Shown here: positions 16,091-23,608 of the stretch, piece by piece
Layout of the letters: each line of letters starts with the position of its first letter
How positions within the stretch are numbered: the first letter of the stretch is position 1
DNA from: DATGIQ01 sp035295665
Lineage (GTDB): Bacteria; Planctomycetota; Planctomycetia; Gemmatales; Gemmataceae
Length of the DNA stretch: 26,135 nucleotides
Assembly: GCA_035295665.1 (NCBI GenBank)
Contig: DATGIQ010000400.1
Span: forward strand, 1-26,135
Reading direction: 5' to 3'
Translations under genes and position numbers: made by a program
The notes under the pieces: generated by a model
Databases searched by the model: none
The model's input: the letters and a program-made list of their open reading frames with translations, nothing else
Told to the model about the DNA's origin: nothing

Positions 16091-16149
16091 GCTTGCGTTT
16101 TGCGTGCGCAGGTCTTCTTTGCCACGCATTCGCTCCGCGCAACGCAAGC
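16091..16149. terminator. Nested inverted repeat between convergent genes, possible terminator
   Basis: GCTTGCGTT (16091-16099) pairs with AACGCAAGC (16141-16149), and inside it TGCGTG (16101-16106) pairs with CACGCA (16123-16128), giving a stacked long hairpin. It fills the 95-base gap between the stop of lpdA and the stop of the convergent membrane-protein gene. No flanking T-run, so the terminator role rests on position. Confidence 0.35.
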
Positions 16150-16160
16150 CGGGAAACGAT

Positions 16161-17507
16161 CTACGACGCCGCTTGTCCGGACAGGCGCGGACTTCGGCTC
16201 ACATCTTCACCATGCGTGAGTTCCACGCTGAGGATCCGCCAGGCAGGCTTTCGGCTGGCGGTGATGGGGCCCGGATCGCTTTCGGCCGTGATGGTGACAT
16301 CGACCGCATAACGGAACCGGCCGCCCACGGCGATCGACAGTTTGCAGTCGTGCGGCAGACGGAGCCGGCCATCCACAATTTTCCAGGTTTGGAAGCCACT
16401 GGTAACGCCGGGCTTCATTCCCAAAAGACGTGGGTCCTCGGTCCGGGTGGGGCCGAAGATCACCTTCATCGCGCTCAAGATGTGATCCTTGGTTTCCACA
16501 TCCGCAGTGACAAATTTATCGGTCTGGGGAATGATCACCGGCAGCGTACCCTGACGGCGATTGAATTCATCGGCGTGTTTACTGCGCTGATCCGGCTCCA
16601 GCGTATCCAGATAGGCCTCCGCCAGTCGGCCCGAGGCTAGTTTGTTGCCCCACTCCACAATGAATTGGCTGGACAGGATCTGCAAGTGTTCGATCTCTTG
16701 GCCCCGTTCCGAGAGAACGGTTCCCTGGTCCATCAATCCGGTTCCGCCGAGGATGATATGCCATTCCCGGCCTTCGTATTCGCGTGTCTTGCTCTCGCTG
16801 CCCATGGCCATCACCACGGCTTCGAACGTCCCTTCCACGGTTTCGATTCGGTAGCTGCGGCGGACCTTGTAACCACCACCGGAGTACTCCCAATCTTTGA
16901 CCCCCAAGGGGATAATCTGGGACTGAGTTCCTCCCTGGGCGAGCCGGCGAACCAGCTTGTGCTCGCGGAACGATTCCAAGGGGGTCTTTTGCTGCATGCC
17001 GCGCGCGGAGGGAACTTGGAAGCGATTGTTGAGGGCGTTTTCGTCTTCCGGATTGATGTGCTGGCGGACGGCGGGATCCTGCGTATCCAGGAAGGCATGG
17101 TTAATCTTGCCCTCCTCGAGTTTTTTGAACCAGCGCTGCGTGAACGTCTCGGCCTGTTGGCGGATCGCGAAATAGGTGGCGGCGTAATAAGCACCGTAAC
17201 CCAAGCCAAAGAACAGGCTGAGCAGCAGACTCCAGAGAGCCAACCTTCTTCCCGCGACCGTATCTTCCGAATGACGGACGTGCACCAGCCCCGCCACGGA
17301 TAGGCCGGTGGCGACCACCGCGATGAACTGGAGCCAGGGTGAGAGCAGCACTGGCGCACCGCGCGATAGACCAGACACCCCGGCGATCAGGACCAGCAAG
17401 GCATAAAAGCCCGCCACGATGATCGCCGCAATGGCGAAGCCCGAGATACGCCGATACACCAACGGTTCGGTTACGTGTTCTTCAGGGAAGGTGGTTGGAT
17501 CCGCCAT
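16161..17507 (-). CDS. Unknown membrane-anchored protein at the end of the gmk-rpoZ operon
   Basis: A 448-residue protein I do not recognise as a named family. The N-terminal part resembles small multi-helix membrane domains: hydrophobic segments at about 22-46, 55-76 and 88-112. From about residue 120 it is soluble, with what look like two related halves, each starting with a helix and the words FFKKLEEGKINHAFLDT-like and GNKLASGRLAEAYLDTLEP, followed by beta-rich segments. The repeat suggests two NTF2-like or DUF4878-like lipoprotein-type domains, but I cannot confirm this. A GAGAGAGAC stretch precedes the ATG. It lies 93 bases after rpoZ, in the position where many bacteria have coaBC, and probably shares the operon transcript. 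No catalytic motif is evident. Confidence 0.75.
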   Translation of the reverse strand: MADPTTFPEEHVTEPLVYRRISGFAIAAIIVAGFYALLVLIAGVSGLSRGAPVLLSPWLQFIAVVATGLSVAGLVHVRHSEDTVAGRRLALWSLLLSLFFGLGYGAYYAATYFAIRQQAETFTQRWFKKLEEGKINHAFLDTQDPAVRQHINPEDENALNNRFQVPSARGMQQKTPLESFREHKLVRRLAQGGTQSQIIPLGVKDWEYSGGGYKVRRSYRIETVEGTFEAVVMAMGSESKTREYEGREWHIILGGTGLMDQGTVLSERGQEIEHLQILSSQFIVEWGNKLASGRLAEAYLDTLEPDQRSKHADEFNRRQGTLPVIIPQTDKFVTADVETKDHILSAMKVIFGPTRTEDPRLLGMKPGVTSGFQTWKIVDGRLRLPHDCKLSIAVGGRFRYAVDVTITAESDPGPITASRKPAWRILSVELTHGEDVSRSPRLSGQAAS

Positions 17508-17600
17508 GGAAGTCTCTCTCGCCGGGTTCGCGGGTTGCTCGGCTGGCGTTTGACGCTGGGCCAGGAGTAGCGATGGCCGAACGCAAGCTGGGTTGGCGAT

Positions 17601-17885
17601 CTAATCCTCGCCGCTGCCGACATCCGAAATATCGGTTAACATGGCCCGCCGCGCCGCATCTCCGGCACTGGCATCCCGGGTCTGCAACTGGCCGGACATG
17701 TCCAAATAGATTTTATCCTGGAGAATTTCCTGGATGACAATAGCCATCTTATCGCCGCCGCGCACATCGACCAGCGGCCGGGCACCCGTGTTCAAGGCCA
17801 CCATTCGTTTCTGAATGAGCGTGGACAGCTTAAATCGCCCGCCGACTTTGTTGACGATGGCTTCCTCTTTCAATTCATCCAGCAT
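17601..17885 (-). CDS. rpoZ: DNA-directed RNA polymerase omega subunit
   Basis: A 94-residue omega subunit, which helps assemble and stabilise RNA polymerase by holding beta-prime. The N-terminal conserved region reads EEAIVNKVGGRFKLSTLIQKR, then ALNTGARPLV and a region equivalent to the family's second block (KMAIVIQEILQDKI). The ATG at 17885 has AAAGGGG five bases upstream and overlaps the end of gmk by 11 bases, so the two are translationally linked, as gmk-rpoZ is in many bacteria. The frame is open well upstream of this start, but the homology begins here. The last 25 residues (DASAGDAARR and on) are a variable tail. Confidence 0.93.
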   Translation of the reverse strand: MLDELKEEAIVNKVGGRFKLSTLIQKRMVALNTGARPLVDVRGGDKMAIVIQEILQDKIYLDMSGQLQTRDASAGDAARRAMLTDISDVGSGED

Positions 17886-18507
17886 GGTTACCCCTTTCAG
17901 ATTGACGCCGCACAATCGCTTCCACCTCGGCGACGGCCTGGGACAGATCTTCATTGATGACCTGGTAGTCGTATTCGCCGGCATGTTCGAGTTCTTGCGC
18001 CGCTGCGGCCACACGTCGCCGAATCGCTGCTTCCTTTTCCGTCCCCCGCTGCTGCAAGCGATGCGCATACGTTTCCAAGGATCCGGCGCGGAGAAAGATC
18101 GACACACTGTCCGGATATAGCCGCCGAATCTGCGCCGCTCCCTGCACGTCGATATCGAGAATCACCCCGATCCCCTGCTTCCGGTACGGATCCACTTCGC
18201 TTCGGAGCGTCCCGTATTGGCAGCCGTGAACTTGAGCCGACTCCAGGAACTCCCCGGCACGCTTGGCCTGCTCGAAACGCTCCGGAGTCCAAAAATAATA
18301 GTGCTTCCCGTCGACCTCCCCGCTGCGCGGCAAGCGCGTCGTCGCCGACACGGATACGTGCAAGCGCAAATCCGTCTTGGTCAGCAACCGCTCCAGAAGC
18401 GTCGATTTCCCCGTGCCGCTGGGACCCGAGAGGATGATCAGTGGAGCCGCGGTTGATTTGGGAGTGTTGATTTTGGATTGCACGCTGTTGGGTTCGCGAG
18501 CGCTCAT
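17875..18507 (-). CDS. gmk: Guanylate kinase
   Basis: A 210-residue guanylate kinase (GMP + ATP to GDP + ADP), needed for GTP and for turnover of (p)ppGpp and cyclic di-GMP. Seen: P-loop SGPSGTGKST, GMP-binding TTRLPRSGEVDGKHYYF, the lid-side GVILDIDVQGAAQIR segment, and RRVAAAAQELEHAGEYDYQVINEDL near the C-terminus. The first 25 residues are a non-conserved extension; the ATG at 18507 follows a GGGGTGG stretch. It sits 43 bases after yicC and overlaps rpoZ, the classic yicC-gmk-rpoZ arrangement. Confidence 0.96.
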   Translation of the reverse strand: MSAREPNSVQSKINTPKSTAAPLIILSGPSGTGKSTLLERLLTKTDLRLHVSVSATTRLPRSGEVDGKHYYFWTPERFEQAKRAGEFLESAQVHGCQYGTLRSEVDPYRKQGIGVILDIDVQGAAQIRRLYPDSVSIFLRAGSLETYAHRLQQRGTEKEAAIRRRVAAAAQELEHAGEYDYQVINEDLSQAVAEVEAIVRRQSERGNHAG

Positions 18508-18550
18508 AAACCACCCCGGCACTCGGTCTGGGCAAATCAACAATCCCCAA

Positions 18551-19444
18551 TCATTCCACGTTTTGCACCAATTCGCGGATTTTCTCCAGCGTTCCTTTGA
18601 TCTCCACTACGTGTCGCGAAATCTCCACATCGCTGGCCTTGGAGCCGATGGTATTGGCCTCGCGGAACATTTCCTGGGTGAGGAACTCCAGCTTTCGGCC
18701 CGGACTCTCCGGCTCGTTCATGATTTCGTGGAACTGATCGAGGTGGCTGGCCAGGCGGACAACCTCCTCAGCAATGTCGCTGCGCTCGGCGAAGACGGAA
18801 ACCTCCTTGATAAGCTCACTACGGTCGATCTCGATGTCCAGTTCGGTCAGCAGGTTGCGCACCCGCTCGTGCAGCCGGTCCCGGTAGGCCACGACGACCC
18901 CTGGCATGCGCGACCGGATTTGCCCCAGCTGGGCGGCGATGTGATCGCGGTACTGCAAGAATTCCTGGGCCATGGCCCGGCCTTCTTCCTGGCGCATACC
19001 CTGCAGCCGAGCCAGCGCGTCCTCCAGGACCCGCTCCAGAAGCGGCCATTCCTCTTCCGAGCGAAACCCACTATTGCCCGGTTCGGGAACCACGCCCGGC
19101 AACGCCAAGAGCGGACCCAGCAGCGAGTCGCTTTCGCTCTTGGCCTGGCCCAGGTCCTTTGCCAATCCCCGCAACTGTTCCCAATAGCTCCGTAGGGCCG
19201 TTGTGTTAATCCGAAAATCCTGAAGCGTCTGTTGCCGTTCGCAACGGAGATTGACCTGGATCGTTCCGCGCCGCACCGTCCGGCGAACGACCTTCTCGAA
19301 TTCCGATTCGAGCAGATTGTACGGCTCCGGGGCACGCACCGAAACTTTCAAGTACCGGTTGTTGAGGGCTCGCAATTCGATGGCTAAGCTCAGGCGCTCG
19401 CTCTGGTAATGGGCTTCGCCGTAGCCGGTCATGCTGAGCAGCAC
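18551..19444 (-). CDS. yicC: YicC/YloC family endoribonuclease
   Basis: A 297-residue YicC family protein. E. coli YicC is an endoribonuclease linked to RNA turnover. The family signature is at the N-terminus, SMTGYGEAHYQSERLSLAIE and RALNNRYLKVSVRAPEPYN, and the conserved C-terminal block is present (GRKLEFLTQEMFREANTIGSK, ending VVEIKGTLEKIRELVQNVE). The middle is a long helical region. The GTG at 19444 is taken as the start because GAGG lies five bases upstream and the family usually begins with three or four residues before SMTG; an ATG four codons later is the alternative. It lies 68 bases after secG and just before gmk. Confidence 0.93.
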   Translation of the reverse strand: MLLSMTGYGEAHYQSERLSLAIELRALNNRYLKVSVRAPEPYNLLESEFEKVVRRTVRRGTIQVNLRCERQQTLQDFRINTTALRSYWEQLRGLAKDLGQAKSESDSLLGPLLALPGVVPEPGNSGFRSEEEWPLLERVLEDALARLQGMRQEEGRAMAQEFLQYRDHIAAQLGQIRSRMPGVVVAYRDRLHERVRNLLTELDIEIDRSELIKEVSVFAERSDIAEEVVRLASHLDQFHEIMNEPESPGRKLEFLTQEMFREANTIGSKASDVEISRHVVEIKGTLEKIRELVQNVE

Positions 19445-19512
19445 GCCTACCTCGCTTTTCGCCGATCACCCGGCACGTCAAGGAAGTTCACTGCATCCGC
19501 CGCGCGCACCGA

Positions 19513-19809
19513 TCACCTGCTGCTGGTGTCCAGGACCGACGTCGGTGCGGTCGTCGCGTTGTCGGATTGAACGACCCGGATGTGAACCATGATGAGCGCG
19601 ACCCAGATGCCCGCCAAGACCAACGTAATGCGCGTGAACAGGTCCCCGGCCCGAGAGCCGAAGGCACTGGATCCACCGGTGCCTCCAAACGCTCCCGCCA
19701 GACCCCCGCCCTTTCCACGCTGGATCAACACGAGGAAAATCAGCAGGATGCCAACGATCAACACGAGCCAGTTCAAGATCGTCGAGAACCAAGAAACCGC
19801 AAACAGCAC
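19513..19809 (-). CDS. secG: Protein translocase subunit SecG
   Basis: A 98-residue SecG, the small SecYEG subunit that aids SecA-driven export across the inner membrane. Two membrane helices are visible (about 6-28 and 57-77), joined by the typical Gly-rich loop QRGKGGGLAGAFGGTGGSSAFG. It starts with GTG at 19809, with AAAGGAA upstream. It lies 94 bases downstream of tpiA; tpiA-secG adjacency is common in bacteria and supports the call. The last 20 residues are variable. Confidence 0.93.
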   Translation of the reverse strand: MLFAVSWFSTILNWLVLIVGILLIFLVLIQRGKGGGLAGAFGGTGGSSAFGSRAGDLFTRITLVLAGIWVALIMVHIRVVQSDNATTAPTSVLDTSSR

Positions 19810-19903
19810 GATGGTTCCTTTCTGCGGAGACTGGTAAGGGCGAATGGGTATTGTAGGTACTCCGGTCGCCGGCGGGAAGACAAACTGGTGCGCGCGAGGC
19901 CCT

Positions 19904-20671
19904 TCAGGCCGTGGCTGCCCGCACGATGGCCAGGAACTGCTCCGCGTTCAGGCTGGCGCCTCCCACCAGGGCCCCGTCCACGTCCGGCGCGTGCATCAGC
20001 GAGGCGGCGTTGTCCGGCGTGACGCTTCCCCCGTACTGAATAGGAAGCGCTCGGGCCCATTCCTCGCCGAACCGCTCGCGAATTTGTCCACGAATATAGG
20101 AATGCGCTTGCTGGGCTTGGTCGGGCGTGGCGTTTTGTCCCGTACCGATGGCCCAGACGGGCTCATAGGCAAGGACGAGCCGGCTCAGGCTTTCGCTAGG
20201 GATTTCCGCCAGGCTGCCGCTGAGCTGCTCATGGAGGACTGCTTCCGTCTGGTTCGCCTGGCGCTCCTCTTTGCTTTCTCCAACGCAGAGAATGACTTGC
20301 AGCCCTGCCCCCAGGGCTGCATGGACCTTACGATTGATGAATGCGTTGCTCTCGCCCAGTTTGCGGCGGCGTTCGCTGTGCCCAAGAATCACCAGGTGAC
20401 AGCCCACGTCCCGAAGCATGGTCGGGCTCACTTCACCGGTGAACGCCCCTTTATCCTCCGAATACGCATTTTGTGCCCCGAGTGCGATCTTGCTGCCACG
20501 GACAATCTCCGCAACCAGACTCAGATAAGGAAAGGGAGGGCAAACCGCGACGGCGACCCGGTCTTCGGCTCCAAGCCCGGCGACGATGTCGGAAGCCAAC
20601 CGTTTCCCGCTGGCAGCCGTTGTGTGCATCTTCCAGTTGCCGGCAACGAATTTTTTGCGCTGGTCCATCAT
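19904..20671 (-). CDS. tpiA: Triosephosphate isomerase
   Basis: A 255-residue TIM barrel that interconverts dihydroxyacetone phosphate and glyceraldehyde 3-phosphate in glycolysis and gluconeogenesis. Catalytic residues are all seen: Asn12 and Lys14 in GNWKMH, His in LGHSERR, Glu in AYEPVWAIGTG, and the phosphate-binding QYGGSV near the C-terminus followed by GALVGGASL. The ATG at 20671 overlaps the aroF stop by four bases (ATGA), giving translational coupling; a second ATG follows at once and either may be used. Normal length. Linkage to aroF is less usual than linkage to pgk or gap. Confidence 0.97.
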   Translation of the reverse strand: MMDQRKKFVAGNWKMHTTAASGKRLASDIVAGLGAEDRVAVAVCPPFPYLSLVAEIVRGSKIALGAQNAYSEDKGAFTGEVSPTMLRDVGCHLVILGHSERRRKLGESNAFINRKVHAALGAGLQVILCVGESKEERQANQTEAVLHEQLSGSLAEIPSESLSRLVLAYEPVWAIGTGQNATPDQAQQAHSYIRGQIRERFGEEWARALPIQYGGSVTPDNAASLMHAPDVDGALVGGASLNAEQFLAIVRAATA

Positions 20672-21711
20672 GCGGAGTCCGTCGGTATGGTTTTGCCCAG
20701 GACTTGGGCCAAGCGACGCAGGTCATCCATCAGGGCGGCGTATTGTTTCGGCAAGAGGGCCTGCGGTCCATCGGAAAGGGCCTTCTCCGGACAGCTATGC
20801 ACTTCCACATGGACGCCGTCCGCACCAGCAGCCACCGCTGCACGAGCCATTGCTGGGATGAGGTCCGGCCGGCCCGTAGCATGGCTTGGATCGGCGATAA
20901 TGGGGAGATGGCTCTGCCCCTTGACGTTCGGGATGGCGCTCAGATCGAGCATATTTCGGGTGGAATCCTCAAAGGAGCGGACACCCCGTTCGCACAGCAC
21001 GACTTGATGGTTGCCTTCCGACAAAATGTACTCGGCGGACATGAGGAAGTCTTTGACCGTGGCACTCATGCCGCGTTTGAGCAACACCGGCCGCCGAGTC
21101 TGTCCGACCTCGCGGAGCAGATCAAAATTCTGCATGTTGCGGGCGCCGATCTGAAACATATCGGCGTAACGGTTGACCATATCCACTTGCCGCGGGTCCA
21201 TCACTTCGGTCACCACCGGAAGGCGGTGTTTGTTGCCGATCGCCCGCAGGATTTCCAAGCCCGCTTCTCCCAGCCCCTGAAAGCTGTAGGGGCTGGTACG
21301 CGGTTTGAACGCCCCGCCGCGCAAGAGATTTGCCCCGCATGCTTTCACCTGGCCGGCGATTTCATCGAGAATTTCGGCGCTCTCGATGGCGCACGGCCCA
21401 GCGATCATGGCCAGGAACCCGCCTCCAATCCGAACGCTACCTGTGGCCGGACCTCCGACTTCGACGACGGAGTCCTGGCCATGGAATTCGCGGCTGGCCA
21501 ACTTGAACGGTTTGAGAATGGGAAGCACCTGTTCCACGCCGGGAATGGCGGCCAAGGGCTCCACCTGGAGCTTGCTCTCTTCGCCGATGACCCCAATAAT
21601 CGTCCGCAGCTTTCCCTCGCTGATGTGCGGTCGGTATCCCAATTCCTGGATACGTTTCAGGATGTGGTCAATTTGCTCAGGGCTAGAATTGGGACGGACA
21701 ACGATAATCAT
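20668..21711 (-). CDS. aroF: 3-deoxy-7-phosphoheptulonate synthase (DAHP synthase, type I-beta)
   Basis: A 347-residue DAHP synthase joining phosphoenolpyruvate and erythrose 4-phosphate in the first shikimate-pathway step. Residues 1-85 are a ferredoxin-like N-terminal regulatory domain (MIIVVRPNSS...), as in type I-beta enzymes controlled by Tyr/Phe or chorismate. The barrel shows AGPCAIES, GAFKPRTSPYSFQGLG, ARNMQNFDLL, LLKRGMSATV, DPSHATGR (metal His) and GVHVEVH. The ATG at 21711 is chosen because the conserved domain begins there. The frame continues 16 codons further into the upstream hairpin repeat. No good Shine-Dalgarno is visible. The gene lies between pheA and tpiA, and may be expressed from the pheA promoter. 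Confidence 0.95.
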   Translation of the reverse strand: MIIVVRPNSSPEQIDHILKRIQELGYRPHISEGKLRTIIGVIGEESKLQVEPLAAIPGVEQVLPILKPFKLASREFHGQDSVVEVGGPATGSVRIGGGFLAMIAGPCAIESAEILDEIAGQVKACGANLLRGGAFKPRTSPYSFQGLGEAGLEILRAIGNKHRLPVVTEVMDPRQVDMVNRYADMFQIGARNMQNFDLLREVGQTRRPVLLKRGMSATVKDFLMSAEYILSEGNHQVVLCERGVRSFEDSTRNMLDLSAIPNVKGQSHLPIIADPSHATGRPDLIPAMARAAVAAGADGVHVEVHSCPEKALSDGPQALLPKQYAALMDDLRRLAQVLGKTIPTDSA

Positions 21712-21719
21712 GGTCAATG

Positions 21720-21784
21720 GTCCGTAGTCCGTGGTCCGTAGTCCGTAGCAAAAAACCACGGATTACGGACCACGGACTACGGAC
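21720..21784. repeat. Inverted array of 7-base repeats, large hairpin between pheA and aroF
   Basis: Left arm 21720-21748 is four copies of the heptamer GTCCGTR; the right arm 21756-21784 carries the complementary heptamers. The arms pair over 27 of 29 positions with a seven-base loop (CAAAAAA). It occupies nearly the whole 83-base gap between the pheA stop and the aroF ATG. It could act as a transcription attenuator, an mRNA stability block or a processing site, or be a mobile palindromic element inserted in the operon. Its design matches the hairpin at 14424-14495 but the sequence differs. Confidence 0.85.
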
Positions 21785-21794
21785 TTTCTTATGG

Positions 21795-22919
21795 TTAAGT
21801 ACTCGGTGAAGCCATCGGGTACGAGCCGAGAATCGAGAGTTGCTCGCAGTGTTCTCTCAGACTCGCCACCGTCCGTTTGACCTTGGGATCATCCTGATGC
21901 CCTTCAAAATCGACAAAGAAGACGTATTCCGATCCGGGCCCCTTGGCCGGGAAAGACTCGATCCAAGTAAGGTTGAGCTTGGCCTGTTTGAAAATGTTCA
22001 AAGCATCCACCAAGGAGCCGGGACGATGCGGCACTTTGAACATGACGGCCGTCTTATCGTGGCCGCTCTTGGACATTTCTTCCGGGCCAATGACCGCAAA
22101 GCGCGTCTCGTTGAACGGCGAATCTTCGATGTTGCCGAACAGGATGCGCAGCCCATAACGCACCGCCGCCTCTCGACTGGCAACCGCAGCAGCGCCTTCC
22201 TCCCGCAGAGCAGTCTCCGCGGCCACAGAGGTACTGGACACGGGGATCAACCGGGCCTGCGGCATGTTCTTGCTCAACCAGGTCCGACACTGGGACAGCG
22301 CTTGCTCCTTGCTGTAGACCCGGCCGATCTTCTGCTGCTCGCAATTGGAGAGAAGGTTGTGGTGGATTGGTAGCCGAACTTCCGAAACGATTTTCAGTTG
22401 CGGCAAGCGCATGAACATGTCGAGCGTGTCAGCAATGCGGCCATCGGTTGAGTTCTCGAGCGGAACCACACCGAAGTCGGCATGGCTACGGTTGACCTCT
22501 TCGAAGACCGCGGCAATACTTCCGACCTGCATGAATTCTACGGTTCGGCCGAAGCGCTCCACTGCAGCCAGGTGGCTGAAGCTGTCCTCCGGACCGAGAT
22601 AGGCAACCTTGATGACCTTCTGCAAGGCCCGCGAGCCGCTCATGATCTCGCGGAAAATGGCGCGCACCGTGCTGGTATCGAGGGGCCCTTTGTTTGCCTG
22701 AAGGACGTTCTGAAGAACCTCCTCTTCACGGGCCGGCGAAAACACGTCACTGCCGTGATCGTTCTTGACTTTCCCGATCTCCGCAGCCACCGCCGCACGC
22801 TCGTTAACCAGTTTCAGAATCTGGAGATCCAATTTGTCAATCTGCACCCGAAGGTTACGCAGGGAGCCGGTCGCCCGGTTGGCTGTAGCTGCAGTGCTGC
22901 CGTCGGTTTTGCGCGTCAT
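21795..22919 (-). CDS. pheA: Bifunctional chorismate mutase/prephenate dehydratase (P-protein)
   Basis: A 374-residue P-protein that converts chorismate to prephenate and then phenylpyruvate, the route to phenylalanine. Order: AroQ-type chorismate mutase (about 20-100, LRVQIDKLDLQILKLVNERA), prephenate dehydratase (about 105-285, VAYLGPEDSFSHLAA, FGVVPLENSTDG, and the catalytic NETRF), then an ACT domain (about 293-368) for Phe feedback. The ACT motif usually written ESRP reads ESFP here; GSLV is present for the usual GALV, so Phe control is likely but altered in detail. It is the first gene of the eight-gene run, 39 bases after the promoter's -10 box. It and aroF supply the entry and Phe branch of aromatic synthesis. 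Confidence 0.95.
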   Translation of the reverse strand: MTRKTDGSTAATANRATGSLRNLRVQIDKLDLQILKLVNERAAVAAEIGKVKNDHGSDVFSPAREEEVLQNVLQANKGPLDTSTVRAIFREIMSGSRALQKVIKVAYLGPEDSFSHLAAVERFGRTVEFMQVGSIAAVFEEVNRSHADFGVVPLENSTDGRIADTLDMFMRLPQLKIVSEVRLPIHHNLLSNCEQQKIGRVYSKEQALSQCRTWLSKNMPQARLIPVSSTSVAAETALREEGAAAVASREAAVRYGLRILFGNIEDSPFNETRFAVIGPEEMSKSGHDKTAVMFKVPHRPGSLVDALNIFKQAKLNLTWIESFPAKGPGSEYVFFVDFEGHQDDPKVKRTVASLREHCEQLSILGSYPMASPST

Positions 22920-22957
22920 GGCGTGGTACCTGGGAGATCTCTGCGCGGTTCTCTCGT

Positions 22958-22986
22958 AATCTAATCAGGCGATAGACGGGAGTCAA
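22958..22986 (-). promoter_or_regulatory. Sigma70-type promoter of the pheA operon
   Basis: Reading on the minus strand: TTGACT (22986-22981), a 17-base spacer, then TAGATT (22963-22958). Five and four of six bases match the consensus and spacing is ideal. Transcription should start near 22951, leaving a leader of about 30 bases, too short for a leader-peptide attenuator. Confidence 0.55.
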
Positions 22987-23608
22987 CTCACAAGACATTA
23001 CGCATAGGGAAAAGTCCGCTCTGAGCATCCGATAGAACCCCGACCCACCGGGAGTAAGTCAGAAATGTGCCCAACTCGCTGCCGAGAAAAGACTTGCGCG
23101 AACAAGGACATGGTAAGGCGCTTCAGCAACGGCACCGGCAAGGGAGTGCATTCGCATAAGATAAACCGACATAACAACTTATGGAAATATCGCTCTTCGC
23201 CGCTTTTTCGCAGAATGCCCCGGCTTGAGCGGAAGCTGCAATCGCCCTTTGGCACGCGGTGCGACCACAGGCTGCCATTTTGGCCGAGGACTTTACCTGC
23301 AAGCTAAGACTCTTCCATTTGCTTGCACCGATTTCGCCCTGTAAGTATCTAACCTACTAGAGATTAGAACGTTTGGTTCACCGCGCCAGGACCGTGGCAT
23401 GCCAGTTGCTCCATGACTCACAGGTAGGAATACGACTTGGGGGCCAGCGCACGGATCTGGTGAGTGAGCAGCTCGAGATTTACGAATTACTTGATGATGG
23501 GTTCCCAGACCGTTCGGGCCGGTTTCTGGCAGCGTTGGGACCGTGCACGGGCGGATTCCGAAGAATGGGGCCGAGCGCTGGATCTCATACCCAGAAAGGA
23601 GCACACCG
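22987..23608. other. Long non-coding stretch upstream of dnaK
   Basis: About 620 bases between the pheA promoter and dnaK. The small frames in it lack credible ribosome binding sites and resemble nothing known. I see no tRNA, no CIRCE element (TTAGCACTC-N9-GAGTGCTAA) and no clear heat-shock promoter. A relatively A+T-rich patch lies at about 23150-23200. The best sigma70-like pair near 23330-23360 matches poorly. It may hold the dnaK promoter and a long leader, or an unrecognised RNA. Confidence 0.5.
23595..23601 (+). promoter_or_regulatory. Ribosome binding site that fixes the dnaK start
   Basis: AAAGGAG lies seven bases before the GTG at 23609. The reading frame stays open 22 codons further upstream, but this site and the family alignment place the start at 23609. 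Confidence 0.8.

Noticed and set aside
19844..21741. Long plus-strand frames (387 and 422 codons) opposite tpiA and aroF
   Set aside because: They mirror two certain genes on the other strand, overlap each other and read as low-information Arg/His/Pro-rich sequence.
23065..23307. 80-codon frame upstream of dnaK
   Set aside because: No Shine-Dalgarno, very basic composition and no recognisable family; a chance frame is more likely.
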